Positions 25,343-33,911 of a stretch of DNA of 36,088 nucleotides are shown here, in pieces (the first letter of the stretch is position 1; every line of letters starts with the position of its first letter). Location of the stretch: NCBI GenBank assembly GCA_040218415.1, contig JAVJRN010000064.1, forward strand, positions 1-36,088, in the 5' to 3' direction. Made by a program: the position numbers and the translations under genes. Below the pieces are notes generated by a model. That model was not told where the DNA came from, searched no databases, and saw only the letters and a list, made by a program, of their open reading frames with translations. Origin of the DNA: JAVJRN01 sp040218415 (GTDB taxonomy: Bacteria > Bacteroidota > Bacteroidia > Cytophagales > Cyclobacteriaceae).

Positions 25343-25980
25343 TAGGGTATGTCTAAGTATTTGTGCGTTTGTAAAGAAATTTTCCATTCAGGATTTTTCT
25401 TCACGTATTCAACGATTTCAGGAATCATTTGGTCTTTCTTTGACCACTCTGGCTGTAAAAAAAGCTTGGCGTTTTTATTCATTTTTTGGGCATGACCTTC
25501 CGCCCAAGCGAAATCTGACACATTATATATAATGACTTTTAATTCATTTGCATGGTCATAAAACTCTGGTAGTGGTTTTTTGAATTTTTTTGGCGAAAAA
25601 CAAATCCAATCCCAATCTCCCGACAATTCATACACACCCGATGTTTCCACATGCGTTTTGTAACCGTTCTCTTGGAGGGCTAAAGTTAAGGAAGTCATGT
25701 TATACATCAGAGGCTCTCCTCCTGTAATGACAACCACATTCACCGGGATTGGCCTTAACTCATCCAAAATACTTATTACCGCCTTTTTCGGATGATCATC
25801 GGCATTCCACGATTCTTTGACGTCACACCATACACACCCCACGTCGCATCCTCCTGTTCTTATGAAATAGGCAGCAGTACCTGTATGCGCTCCTTCACCC
25901 TGTATGGTATAAAAGGATTCCATAATGGGAAGTTCTGTATGCACAAAAGACTTACTTAGTGTTTGGATGTTGTTGCTCAT
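25342..25980 (-). CDS. queE: 7-carboxy-7-deazaguanine synthase
   Basis: This radical SAM enzyme converts 6-carboxy-tetrahydropterin to 7-carboxy-7-deazaguanine in queuosine synthesis. The 212-residue protein has the iron-sulfur cluster motif C-x3-C-x2-C (Cys45, Cys49, Cys52, in GGCDVGCVWCD), preceded by the family opening ESFYTIQGEG (21-30). VVITGGEPLMY is the SAM-binding GGE motif. The start at 25980 overlaps folD by 29 bp. Met20 is an alternative start but would trim residues that relatives partly keep. The substrate-making enzyme may be the pterin synthase at 9914-10342. No queC or queF is in the window. Confidence 0.94.
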   Translation of the reverse strand: MSNNIQTLSKSFVHTELPIMESFYTIQGEGAHTGTAAYFIRTGGCDVGCVWCDVKESWNADDHPKKAVISILDELRPIPVNVVVITGGEPLMYNMTSLTLALQENGYKTHVETSGVYELSGDWDWICFSPKKFKKPLPEFYDHANELKVIIYNVSDFAWAEGHAQKMNKNAKLFLQPEWSKKDQMIPEIVEYVKKNPEWKISLQTHKYLDIP

Positions 25981-26830
25981 AAGCGCTCAAAGTATTTAAC
26001 AACAGTGATGCAATAGTCATAGGACCTACTCCACCAGGCACTGGCGTGATAAAATCGCATAATGGTGAGACTTCTTCAAAATCAACATCACCGGATAGTC
26101 TAAAACCACTTTTCTTCGAATCATCTTCGACTCTGGTCGTTCCTACATCTACGACTATCGCTCCAGGCTTGACCATTTCTTTAGTAATCAACCCTGGCTT
26201 ACCCACCGCACTGACCAAAATATCGGCACTTAAGGTATGTGATTTTAAATCTCTGGTGTGAATATTACAGACTGTTACGGTAGCATTTCCTTCTTCGAGC
26301 ATCATCATGCTCAATGGCGCTCCTACAAGTCTACTCGCGCCAACAACCACACAATGTTTCCCTTGAAGGTTAATTTTATATCTCCGTAATAACTCCATGA
26401 CTCCAAAAGGAGTTGCTGGAAGGATCAAAGGATTTTTGGAGACAATGCTTCCAAAGTTCTCGTTGGTGAATCCATCAACATCCTTCTCAGGCAAAATACT
26501 TTGAGTGATCCGTTCGACTGAAATGTGTTCAGGTAATGGGAGTTGTACGATAAACCCGTCAATATCCTCATCTTCATTTAATCGCCCAACATGCTTTATT
26601 AATTTTTCTTCCGAAATAGTAGCTGCAAAATGCATCAAGGTAAAGTCGAAACCCACGGACTTACACGCATTAATTTTACCGCTGACATAGGTATGTGAAG
26701 CGCCATCGTCACCAACGATAATAATTGCTAAGTTGGGCGCACGTTGACCAAGTTTCTTTAAGGCTATTACCTTTTCAGCTATTTCTGATTTTATATCAGA
26801 AGCTATCTTTTTACCGTCGAGTATCGTCAT
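25952..26830 (-). CDS. folD: Methylenetetrahydrofolate dehydrogenase / cyclohydrolase
   Basis: FolD oxidises 5,10-methylene-THF to methenyl-THF with NADP and hydrolyses it to 10-formyl-THF, in the cytosol. Using the ATG at 26830 the protein has 292 residues. Substrate-site YVSGK is at 48-52 with the catalytic Lys52, VQLPLP at 95-100, and KDVDGFT at 116-122. NADP-loop GASRLVG is at 164-170, where many members have GRSxIVG. C-terminal TPVPGGVGPMT completes it. A TTG four codons upstream lies inside lepA and is less likely. One base separates it from the lepA stop, so translation is probably coupled. Confidence 0.96.
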   Translation of the reverse strand: MTILDGKKIASDIKSEIAEKVIALKKLGQRAPNLAIIIVGDDGASHTYVSGKINACKSVGFDFTLMHFAATISEEKLIKHVGRLNEDEDIDGFIVQLPLPEHISVERITQSILPEKDVDGFTNENFGSIVSKNPLILPATPFGVMELLRRYKINLQGKHCVVVGASRLVGAPLSMMMLEEGNATVTVCNIHTRDLKSHTLSADILVSAVGKPGLITKEMVKPGAIVVDVGTTRVEDDSKKSGFRLSGDVDFEEVSPLCDFITPVPGGVGPMTIASLLLNTLSAYEQQHPNTK

Positions 26831-26831
26831 T

Positions 26832-28622
26832 TTAAGTGTCAAGTTTGAGTACGGCCATGAATGCCTCTTGAGGAATTTCTACGTTTCCTACCTGACGCAT
26901 TCGCTTTTTACCTTTTTTCTGCTTCTCCAAAAGTTTTCTTTTTCTTGAAATATCACCACCATAACATTTAGCAAGTACGTTTTTACGCAGTGCTTTAACG
27001 GTTTCTCTGGCAATAATTTTTGTTCCAATAGAAGCCTGAATGGCAATTTCAAACATTTGGCGAGGCAATAGTTCTTTTAGCTTCTCACAAAGCCTTTTGC
27101 CCCATTCATAGGCTTTATCTCTATGTACTATCGCTGACAAAGCATCTACAGGTTCGCCATTAAGCATGACGTCTAATTTCACCATGTTGGACTGTCGATA
27201 GCCAATTAATTCGTAATCTAGGGAAGCATATCCACGAGAAATTGTCTTGAGTCTGTCAAAAAAATCAAAGACAATTTCTGCCAATGGTAATTCGAAAGTA
27301 AGCTCCACACGTTCGGAAGTCAGATAGACTTGGTTTTTGATTTCGCCACGCTTATCAATACACAGCGAAATAACAGGCCCAATAAAATCCGATTTAGTGA
27401 TGATTTGCGCCCTTATGTAAGGTTCTTCTACGTGGTTGATAAAACTTGGATCTGGCAGTTCGGAAGGAGCACTCACTTTGAGCAATACGCCATCTTCCTT
27501 GATCGCATGAAATTGAACGGATGGAACGGTCGTAATAACGGTCATATCAAATTCCCTTTCCAAGCGCTCCTGTACAATCTCCATGTGCAACATACCCAAA
27601 AAGCCACATCTAAATCCAAAACCTAGCGCAGCAGAAGTTTCTGGTTCCCAGATCAATGCTGCATCATTGAGTTGCAGTTTTTCCATGGACGATCTCAGCT
27701 CCTCAAAGTCTGTAGTTTCCACAGGGTAGATACCTGCAAATACCATTGGCTTTACATCTTCAAAGCCTTTGATCAGCTCAGTAGTAGGCCGATGAACATG
27801 AGTGATCGTATCTCCCACTTTCACTTCCTTGGCTACTTTTATTCCTGAAATGATATAGCCTACGTTCCCTGCGGAAATGCTTTTTTTAGGTTCGTGAGTT
27901 AGCTTTAATACGCCAATTTCGTCAGCCTCGTAAGTTTTACCAGTATTGACAAATTTTACTTTGTCTCCCTTATTGAGCGTGCCATTAAATACTCTAAAAA
28001 ATACTTCAATACCTCGGTAGGAATTAAATACCGAATCAAAAATCATCGCCTGTAATGGCTCGTCAGGATTGCCTTTTGGTGCGGGTATTCTATGAATGAT
28101 GGCGTGTAGAATTTCGATGATGCCGATTCCTTCTTTTGCACTGGCATGGATGATATCATTCGCACTACAGCCTATCAAATCTATAATTTGATCTGATACT
28201 TCTTCAGGCATAGCCCCTGGTAGATCTATTTTATTGAGCACAGGTATTATTTCCAGATCGTGATCAAGTGCTAGATAAAGGTTAGAAATTGTCTGCGCTT
28301 CAATGCCTTGCGCTGCGTCTACAATAAGTAAAGCGCCTTCGCAAGCTGCGATTGACCTTGAAACTTCATAGGAAAAATCCACATGGCCCGGAGTATCAAT
28401 GAGGTTGAGCGTGTACTTTTCACCTTCGTACATATAATCCATTTGAATTGCATGACTTTTGATGGTGATTCCTCGCTCTCGCTCCAAATCCATGTTATCC
28501 AACAGCTGGGCTTGCATATCTCTATTAGACACGGTTTCAGTAGATTCTAAAAGCCTGTCAGCCAAAGTACTTTTACCATGGTCTATATGCGCAATGATGC
28601 AGAAATTCCTAGTGTTCTTCAT
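26832..28622 (-). CDS. lepA: Elongation factor 4 (LepA)
   Basis: This ribosome-associated GTPase back-translocates stalled or mis-set ribosomes and aids 30S assembly. The 596 residues are full length. G1 AHIDHGKST is at about 11-19, switch I RERGITIKS, G3 DTPGHVDF and G4 NKIDLPGA. Domains II, III and the EF-G-like domain V follow, and then the LepA-specific C-terminal domain with ETVKALRKNVLAKCYGGD and a basic KRKLLEKQKKGKKRM tail. It begins the minus-strand row lepA-folD-queE-OmpA/PD40, in which each junction overlaps or is one base wide. Confidence 0.98.
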   Translation of the reverse strand: MKNTRNFCIIAHIDHGKSTLADRLLESTETVSNRDMQAQLLDNMDLERERGITIKSHAIQMDYMYEGEKYTLNLIDTPGHVDFSYEVSRSIAACEGALLIVDAAQGIEAQTISNLYLALDHDLEIIPVLNKIDLPGAMPEEVSDQIIDLIGCSANDIIHASAKEGIGIIEILHAIIHRIPAPKGNPDEPLQAMIFDSVFNSYRGIEVFFRVFNGTLNKGDKVKFVNTGKTYEADEIGVLKLTHEPKKSISAGNVGYIISGIKVAKEVKVGDTITHVHRPTTELIKGFEDVKPMVFAGIYPVETTDFEELRSSMEKLQLNDAALIWEPETSAALGFGFRCGFLGMLHMEIVQERLEREFDMTVITTVPSVQFHAIKEDGVLLKVSAPSELPDPSFINHVEEPYIRAQIITKSDFIGPVISLCIDKRGEIKNQVYLTSERVELTFELPLAEIVFDFFDRLKTISRGYASLDYELIGYRQSNMVKLDVMLNGEPVDALSAIVHRDKAYEWGKRLCEKLKELLPRQMFEIAIQASIGTKIIARETVKALRKNVLAKCYGGDISRKRKLLEKQKKGKKRMRQVGNVEIPQEAFMAVLKLDT

Positions 28623-28638
28623 ATTTTCTAAAAGTTTG

Positions 28639-28646
28639 CAAATTTA
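28639..28646 (-). promoter_or_regulatory. -7 element of the lepA promoter
   Basis: TAAATTTG on minus fits TANNTTTG and would start transcription about 10 nt before the lepA ATG. The -33 is poor (TCTG about 20 bp upstream). Read-through from dtd, 74 bp upstream, is also possible. Confidence 0.4.
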
Positions 28647-28696
28647 GCACAAAGAAGTGTGATTAGCAGAGTGATTAGAAAATGAGATGTTTGAGA

Positions 28697-29146
28697 TTAT
28701 TGTTTGTCCATAGAGTCCATGATTATTGTTACTGGCCCATCATTTAATAAAGTCACTTTCATATCAGCGCCAAACTCTCCTGTTTGAACTATAGATACTT
28801 CCTTTCGACATTGAGCAACAAATTCCTCGTAAAGAGGAAGGGCCTTTTCAGGATGTGCCGCTCTTGTGAAGGAAGGTCTGTTTCCTTTTTTGGTGCTTGC
28901 ATGTAGTGTAAATTGACTCACGATCAATAACGATCCTTCAACATCGAGCAAGCTCAGGTTCATTTTATCTTCTCGATCATGGAAAATTCTCATGTTGATG
29001 ATTTTTCTCACCAACCAATCGATATCTTCCTGAGTATCGACCTCCTCAACTCCCAAAAGCACTAGCAATCCTTTGTCTATCTGAGCCGTGGTTTTCGAAT
29101 CGATAACCACTGATGCGCTTTTCACTCGTTGTACAACGGCTCTCAT
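28697..29146 (-). CDS. dtd: D-aminoacyl-tRNA deacylase
   Basis: Dtd removes D-amino acids (and glycine from tRNA-Ala) wrongly attached to tRNA. It is a cytosolic dimer. The 149-residue protein shows the family opening MRAVVQRVKSASV and both active-site motifs, SQFTL (77-81) and the GPVT at the end of NDGPVT, which form the cross-dimer pocket. It overlaps the upstream Rossmann-fold gene by 4 bp and is last in a four-gene minus-strand row. A second frame at 29046-29237 is a shadow. Confidence 0.97.
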   Translation of the reverse strand: MRAVVQRVKSASVVIDSKTTAQIDKGLLVLLGVEEVDTQEDIDWLVRKIINMRIFHDREDKMNLSLLDVEGSLLIVSQFTLHASTKKGNRPSFTRAAHPEKALPLYEEFVAQCRKEVSIVQTGEFGADMKVTLLNDGPVTIIMDSMDKQ

Positions 29147-29814
29147 GAAGCCAACTTTTTGATTTGAGATGGACTATAAGTCTGTGCTTCTTGCTTCGCA
29201 TTATCGGTAAGACTCGTATTGTACATGGCCTTTGCAACCGTTATCGCCTTAATTGCGAAAATCGGATTGTTTGGCCTGAGTAGAATAAAAGACAATATTT
29301 TTAGTAACCTGACAAACACCATTTCACCGAACCGAAATTCATTTCTATCACCAATAAGAAGATTTGGCTGAAATATGTGAAGGCTTTTTAACTCCAACTT
29401 TTTAAGCGCAACCTCTAAGTTTCCTTTTACTTTATTGTAGAAAAAAAAGGATTTAGGGTCAGCTCCCATTGCAGAAACTACCGCATATTGTTTGAATCGA
29501 GTGGAAGATTTGGCAAGTTTTGCAAGGAGAAGCGGATATTCATAATCCACTTTTTCAAAAGCTTCTTTACTTCCAGCCTTGCCTATGGTGGTGCCTAATG
29601 CACAATAATAATCCTCTCCATTTAGCTCGGACTGATAGTCATGGATTTTCTCAAAATCAGACTCCACTATTTGAGTTACTTTTTTGGAGGTAAAGTTTTG
29701 TTTTGACCTCACAATTAAAACTACCTCTTCATAAGCATCACTCTCGAAAAGAATTTTAATTAATTCACTTCCTACAAGTCCTGTTGCACCTGCTACTATC
29801 GCTTTCTTACCCAT
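29143..29814 (-). CDS. NAD(P)-binding Rossmann-fold protein (HTATIP2/oxidoreductase-like)
   Basis: This 223-residue short-chain dehydrogenase-type protein has an N-terminal nucleotide loop GATGLVGS (9-16), then VDYEYPLLLAKLAK and YAVVSAMGADPKS. The Y-x3-K pair is YNKVKG. This pattern matches the atypical SDR group that includes HTATIP2/TIP30 and bacterial nucleoside-diphosphate-sugar epimerase-like proteins. Substrate and reaction are unknown. It lies 8 bp after the DUF1232 gene and overlaps dtd by 4 bp. Confidence 0.88.
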   Translation of the reverse strand: MGKKAIVAGATGLVGSELIKILFESDAYEEVVLIVRSKQNFTSKKVTQIVESDFEKIHDYQSELNGEDYYCALGTTIGKAGSKEAFEKVDYEYPLLLAKLAKSSTRFKQYAVVSAMGADPKSFFFYNKVKGNLEVALKKLELKSLHIFQPNLLIGDRNEFRFGEMVFVRLLKILSFILLRPNNPIFAIKAITVAKAMYNTSLTDNAKQEAQTYSPSQIKKLAS

Positions 29815-29822
29815 ATTTTTGG

Positions 29823-30206
29823 CTAATTTAAAGAATCTTCGTAGGCCTGATACTTTTCAATATCTTGGGAAAAACTTTTGATTACCATGTAGAGAATAGA
29901 CAAATCATCTGTAAAACCTAATCCCGGAATGAAATCAGGAATAAAATCAACAGGTGTGATGAAATAAACTAAACTGAAGACAAACATGACTATGGTTTTG
30001 TAACTAAATGATCTGTATTCTCCATTAAAATACGCTTTCACCATCCGAATCATCAGATTCAACTGTCGAATAAGCGTGCCTATTTCATCTTCGTTATCCT
30101 TAAGCTTGACCATCTTTGCTTTGGCCGAATAGATAAGCCCATTGATTTTGTCATTGTTTTGAACAGCTTCTTCAGCCTTTTTATATAAATTTTGAAAAAC
30201 ACTCAT
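29823..30206 (-). CDS. DUF1232 (YkvA-family) membrane protein
   Basis: This 127-residue protein has the DUF1232 core FSLVYFITPVDFIPDFIPGLGFTDDL (residues about 72-97), where the aromatic-rich hydrophobic stretch is followed by the invariant PxDxIPD and DD. One membrane-associated hairpin is likely. The N-terminal 60 residues are charged and helical. The family function is unknown. It sits in an operon with an unknown anchored protein before it (11 bp) and a Rossmann protein after it (8 bp). Confidence 0.88.
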   Translation of the reverse strand: MSVFQNLYKKAEEAVQNNDKINGLIYSAKAKMVKLKDNEDEIGTLIRQLNLMIRMVKAYFNGEYRSFSYKTIVMFVFSLVYFITPVDFIPDFIPGLGFTDDLSILYMVIKSFSQDIEKYQAYEDSLN

Positions 30207-30217
30207 CGCTTTAACAT

Positions 30218-30739
30218 TTAGAATAACTGCTGTATTTCTTTCTTAACCGCTGAAAGGGCGTTTTTGATTACATCGGATTCTTGTCTCATTGATTTCTCAA
30301 AAATTAATCGGGCAAGATCAAGGCTAGTAGCCCCTTCACTCAGTTGATTCCCTGATTCATTGATCATAGATATTAGCTGTTCAATAGCTCCTGACACATA
30401 AGCCCAAGCATCTTCTGATAAATACACCTGCTGGGCGAGATTGTGATTGAACTCATTGCGAATTTCAATAATAAGATCTGCCTGAAACTGCTTGGCGCTC
30501 ATGCCATTTTCATTCAATCGTGGTATGATGTTTCCAGGAGAAACTCGCTCTAGCAGTAAGCAAATACGCTCATAAGCCTGTAATCGAACAGGCAAAATGA
30601 TCTCTTGATTTTTCTGACTTATTGAAAACTTATATTCGTCCAGCTGCTTATTCAAAAACGCTCTTACCACTAAGTAAACCGCGTAAAGCACTATTCCTGA
30701 CGGAAGCGTGATTTTAAGTAAATCGTAAACTATTTCCAT
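30218..30739 (-). CDS. Membrane-anchored protein of unknown function
   Basis: I do not recognise a named family with confidence. Using the ATG at 30739 (a TTG 13 codons upstream is the other option) the protein has 173 residues. One N-terminal membrane helix (about 9-27, LPSGIVLYAVYLVVRAFL) is followed by a cytosolic alpha-helical part. That part has RLQAYERICLLLERVSP and NEFNHNLAQQVYLSEDAW, conserved-looking stretches that I have the impression recur in Bacteroidota hypothetical proteins. It is the first gene of the row leading to dtd. Confidence 0.8.
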   Translation of the reverse strand: MEIVYDLLKITLPSGIVLYAVYLVVRAFLNKQLDEYKFSISQKNQEIILPVRLQAYERICLLLERVSPGNIIPRLNENGMSAKQFQADLIIEIRNEFNHNLAQQVYLSEDAWAYVSGAIEQLISMINESGNQLSEGATSLDLARLIFEKSMRQESDVIKNALSAVKKEIQQLF

Positions 30740-30842
30740 TTTATTAATGTTGCTTTGCAAGATTAAGATAAGGGACAAGTTATGGCCTTTTTAGGTGCTT
30801 GACAAACCCATAATAAACAAGATTTTTACAGATTCAAGATAA

Positions 30843-31124
30843 ATGGAATCTCCAGTAACAATATCAGAAAAAGCAGCTATCGAAATTAAAAACATTCTTA
30901 GCTCAAAGAATATTCCATCAGATTACGGCCTAAGAATAGGTGTAAAAGGAGGTGGTTGTGGCGTGTCCTTTGTCTTGGGCTTTGATAAAATAAAAGACGA
31001 TGACTTGAACTACGCCGTTGATGATATTCCCGTTTATGTTCAAAAAAAACAATTGATGTTCTTGGTAGGAAAAGGCGTTGATTTTTATGAGGGTTCAGAC
31101 GCTAGAGGATTCTTTTTTCACTAA
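30843..31124 (+). CDS. HesB/IscA-family protein lacking the C-terminal Cys pair
   Basis: This 93-residue protein has the A-type iron-sulfur carrier fold: AAIEIKNILSSK, GLRIGVKGGGCGVSFVLGF with Cys39, and DARGFFFH at the end. Classical IscA/SufA proteins carry two further cysteines in a C-terminal CGCG segment that complete metal or cluster binding. Here the chain ends just before that segment, leaving one cysteine. It may be a cluster-binding relative using other ligands, or a non-cluster member. No suf or isc genes are near. It faces folB, with only 3 bp between their stops, and diverges from the unknown anchored protein. Confidence 0.88.
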   Translation: MESPVTISEKAAIEIKNILSSKNIPSDYGLRIGVKGGGCGVSFVLGFDKIKDDDLNYAVDDIPVYVQKKQLMFLVGKGVDFYEGSDARGFFFH

Positions 31125-31127
31125 GGC

Positions 31128-31478
31128 TTAAGCTTCAAGCTCTACCGTAGCACGATCACAAATTCCTTTAATTGGAGGATTATGCTTGCTAACCGTAACC
31201 AGCACCTTTTCCACGTTATTGAAAGCGCTTTTTATGGCAGTGATGATCCTTAAGGCAACTGTTTCTAACAACCTTGTGTTTTCTCCCATGATTTGACAAA
31301 CCAAAATATAGACTCTTTCATAGTCTATCGTTGCATCAATAAGGTCTGCTTGAGCTGCCGCTAAAAAGTCAGTAGTGATCGTAACATTTACGGTGTATCG
31401 ATTGCCAATTTGTTGCTCTTCATTGGATACCCCATGATATGCAAAGAAGGTCATGCCTTCTAATTTAATTTTCCCCAT
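31128..31478 (-). CDS. folB: Dihydroneopterin aldolase
   Basis: FolB splits 7,8-dihydroneopterin to 6-hydroxymethyl-dihydropterin and glycolaldehyde in folate synthesis. With the ATG at 31478 the protein has 116 residues. It has the family opening KIKLEGMTFFAYHGVSNEEQ with the catalytic Glu in NEEQ, DYERVY, LLETVA, and the C-terminal lysine in VSKHNPP. A GTG one codon upstream (31481) overlaps the DivIVA-gene stop as TAGTG and could also serve. It is last in the cluster WD40 - DivIVA-like - folB. Confidence 0.95.
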   Translation of the reverse strand: MGKIKLEGMTFFAYHGVSNEEQQIGNRYTVNVTITTDFLAAAQADLIDATIDYERVYILVCQIMGENTRLLETVALRIITAIKSAFNNVEKVLVTVSKHNPPIKGICDRATVELEA

Positions 31479-31480
31479 CA

Positions 31481-32278
31481 CTAATCGTCCAACTCATCAA
31501 AGAAAGATTTACTCTCTCTCACTCTCTTTTTTAAAGGTACTTTTTGAGCGGGCACTGTTTGCTTCTTTACTGATTCGGTATTTACCTTTTGGTTTGATGC
31601 AGTTTGGTTTGACGCAGTTCTATTATTGGTCATAATATCGTCTGCTGATATTGGTTTTTGAGCTCTTGGTCTGATCTCAAGGTTTTCCTTGTTGATCATT
31701 TCTTCGGATGCTCTCACAAGTTCTTTTACTCTTCTGGTGTGGTCTTCAAGCTTGAAAGCACCCTTCTCTTTTGACACTCTTCCAATCCTATCGAGAATAT
31801 CAGAGGAGAGGTTTTTGAGTTCTAAAACAATATTTTCCCGTTGATTTTCTAATGATTTGTAATTCTGCTCTAACGATTTCACTCCGTCCTGCATTTCCTC
31901 GATGATATGGCGGGCTTCCATTTCTGACTTTTCAATCAGATTTTTGGCTTTTGATTTTGCTTCACGCATCATCGCTTCCGCATTCATTTGCGTTTCTTTC
32001 AAATGGAGTTTGGCCGCTTTATTGGCCTGATCGACCATATTAGCTCCGGTATCCTCGGCAGTTTTTAAGGTCTTAAAAAGGGACGACTCAACCTCACGTA
32101 ATTTTTGAACTTCCTTTTCAGATTGCTCCAATTTTATGCGTAATTCCTTCTGATCATCGAGCATTCTCTCCCACTCGTTTGACAATGACATCAAAAAGGC
32201 CGTTACTTCGTCTTTGTCATAGCCTCTGAGTTGCTTCTCAAAGTTTTTTTGCCTTATTTCTATTGGTGTAATCTTCAT
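31481..32278 (-). CDS. DivIVA-domain coiled-coil protein
   Basis: This 265-residue protein opens with a DivIVA-type membrane-targeting motif, ITPIEIRQKNFEKQLRGYD at about 3-21, with DEVTAFLMSLSNEWE leading into long coiled coil (about 35-205). It ends with a disordered tail rich in Asn, Thr and Lys and an acidic FFDELDD terminus. In Gram-positive bacteria such proteins mark curved membrane at poles and septa. In Bacteroidota the role is little known, so a cell-shape or division scaffold is inference. Its ATG overlaps the WD40 stop by one base (TAATG). Confidence 0.9.
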   Translation of the reverse strand: MKITPIEIRQKNFEKQLRGYDKDEVTAFLMSLSNEWERMLDDQKELRIKLEQSEKEVQKLREVESSLFKTLKTAEDTGANMVDQANKAAKLHLKETQMNAEAMMREAKSKAKNLIEKSEMEARHIIEEMQDGVKSLEQNYKSLENQRENIVLELKNLSSDILDRIGRVSKEKGAFKLEDHTRRVKELVRASEEMINKENLEIRPRAQKPISADDIMTNNRTASNQTASNQKVNTESVKKQTVPAQKVPLKKRVRESKSFFDELDD

Positions 32279-33192
32279 TATTCTATCGCGAAGTTAATAT
32301 TCCATTGTGATATGGTACGATCATCGCTACAGGAAAGTAATTGTGCTTGATAAGAAAGCCAAAGAAGCTTGTTTACCGAAGTTCCATGACCCGCATGTCT
32401 TGCCTTGTCAATTACTTTTAAAAGTTTGAATGATCTGGCATCCCAAATCTTAATGGACTTGTCCATGCTACAAGATACAAAATGTTGGTTATCGGGACTA
32501 AAGGTGAGGTGATTGATCGTAAACATATGTGCCACTATTTCTTCAAGTAGCTCGAAATCCCTGTCTAAATCCCAAAATTTGATTCTAGCGTCTCTGCCTG
32601 CACTAAGCAAAACGGGCAGTTCTGGATGATATTGTAAGGTAAATACGGAGTTGGCATGAGCTTCTAGCTCCTTGATCAGTTTAAAATTCGAAATATCGAA
32701 AATTCGTATCATATGATCGCTGTAGCCTATGGCAAACTGCTGTCTTTCGATGCTTATGGCAATAGATCGAGCACTTTTTGTGCTCAGTTTCTGTCTATTC
32801 ACGATCTGCAAATCCCAATTCAGGATGATGATTTCACCATCTCCAGTGGCCACCAATATAAAATGCTCGGTAGTTTGAATATCAAAAATTTGTGATTTTG
32901 TTAATTCGACCGACCTGATTTCTTTTTTATGCTCAACATCTATCAAGTGAATACCGCTGAAATTTTGCCCAACTACCAATATTTTGCGATTGGGCTCAAA
33001 AGACAAAGCATAGACTGATGCAGGAATTTTTACAATCAATTCCCCATTATCGGGATTTTCTACATCCCATTTCACAATCATGCCATCTCCTCCACCACTT
33101 ATAAAACTTTGTGAGTCAATGGATTCCAAAGTATATAAACAATCGGAATGACCTTTATATGTATGACTTTTTTCGACTTTAATCTTTTTCAA
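32278..33192 (-). CDS. WD40-repeat beta-propeller protein
   Basis: This 304-residue protein is made of WD40 repeats, with no signal peptide, so it is cytosolic. Typical blade ends are visible: DGMIVKWDV, DHMIRIFDI, DARIKFWDL, DKSIKIWDA and DRTISQWNI. About seven blades fit the length, enough for one closed propeller. WD40 propellers are protein-interaction platforms. The single-base overlap with the DivIVA-like gene suggests that the two products are made together and may bind each other, which is inference. Confidence 0.92.
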   Translation of the reverse strand: MKKIKVEKSHTYKGHSDCLYTLESIDSQSFISGGGDGMIVKWDVENPDNGELIVKIPASVYALSFEPNRKILVVGQNFSGIHLIDVEHKKEIRSVELTKSQIFDIQTTEHFILVATGDGEIIILNWDLQIVNRQKLSTKSARSIAISIERQQFAIGYSDHMIRIFDISNFKLIKELEAHANSVFTLQYHPELPVLLSAGRDARIKFWDLDRDFELLEEIVAHMFTINHLTFSPDNQHFVSCSMDKSIKIWDARSFKLLKVIDKARHAGHGTSVNKLLWLSYQAQLLSCSDDRTISQWNINFAIE

Positions 33193-33299
33193 AGAAATAA
33201 TTAATTTTCAACTATTTTCACAACTCTGCAAGATTACTGATAGTTCAAAACCATTCTTGCTTATATTCCCATAAAATTAGACTTATTTAAGGATAAAAC

Positions 33300-33905
33300 G
33301 TGCCTCTATTATTATCAAAGCCAATTTCTCCACATTCCTCATATGCGATTTGGAATATTCAGGAAACAAATGAAAAACTGATAGCACTGCATAATGCACC
33401 TCATCCCAAGGAACTCCATCCTACCAAATTGGCAGAATGGCTTGCAACTCAAATACTTCTCAAAAATGTGTGTCAAGTTTTTGATATCAACTACAAAGGG
33501 ATTAGAAAAAACGAGGCTGGAAAACCATTTTTGATAGATAGCTCCGCCCATATTTCGATTTCTCATTCGTTCCCAATGGCCTCTGTAATGATCAATCGCT
33601 ACAAAGCCTGCGGTGTTGACTTAGAAAGACAAAGAAGCGCCTTATTGAAAATACAACATAAGTTTCTACATAAAGAAGAGTTGATCTATGAAAATGACAT
33701 GGACAAGCTTTGTGCTATTTGGTGTGCGAAAGAGGTGCTTTTCAAAATACATGGTCGAAAAGAACTTAGCTTGAAAGATGACCTCAAAATAGATTTTATT
33801 ACAGAAAATAGACTCACTGGCTATATTTTAAAAGGCGGTTTCGAAGAGTCATTTAATCTCCATTATGAGCCATTGAAAGATTATTTTCTTGCGTATAACA
33901 TATAA
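33300..33905 (+). CDS. 4'-phosphopantetheinyl transferase family protein
   Basis: This enzyme moves phosphopantetheine from coenzyme A to a serine of acyl or peptidyl carrier proteins. In 201 residues it shows the family signature: RKNEAGKPFL, the ISISHS motif (85-90), Mg-binding GVDLE (109-113) and WCAKEVLFK (140-148, the WxxKEA-type motif). The size resembles single-domain Sfp-like enzymes. The start codon is GTG at 33300. No carrier-protein or polyketide genes are near, so it may serve fatty-acid ACP. The VOC protein gene follows after 6 bp. Confidence 0.9.
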   Translation: MPLLLSKPISPHSSYAIWNIQETNEKLIALHNAPHPKELHPTKLAEWLATQILLKNVCQVFDINYKGIRKNEAGKPFLIDSSAHISISHSFPMASVMINRYKACGVDLERQRSALLKIQHKFLHKEELIYENDMDKLCAIWCAKEVLFKIHGRKELSLKDDLKIDFITENRLTGYILKGGFEESFNLHYEPLKDYFLAYNI

Positions 33906-33911
33906 ATAATA

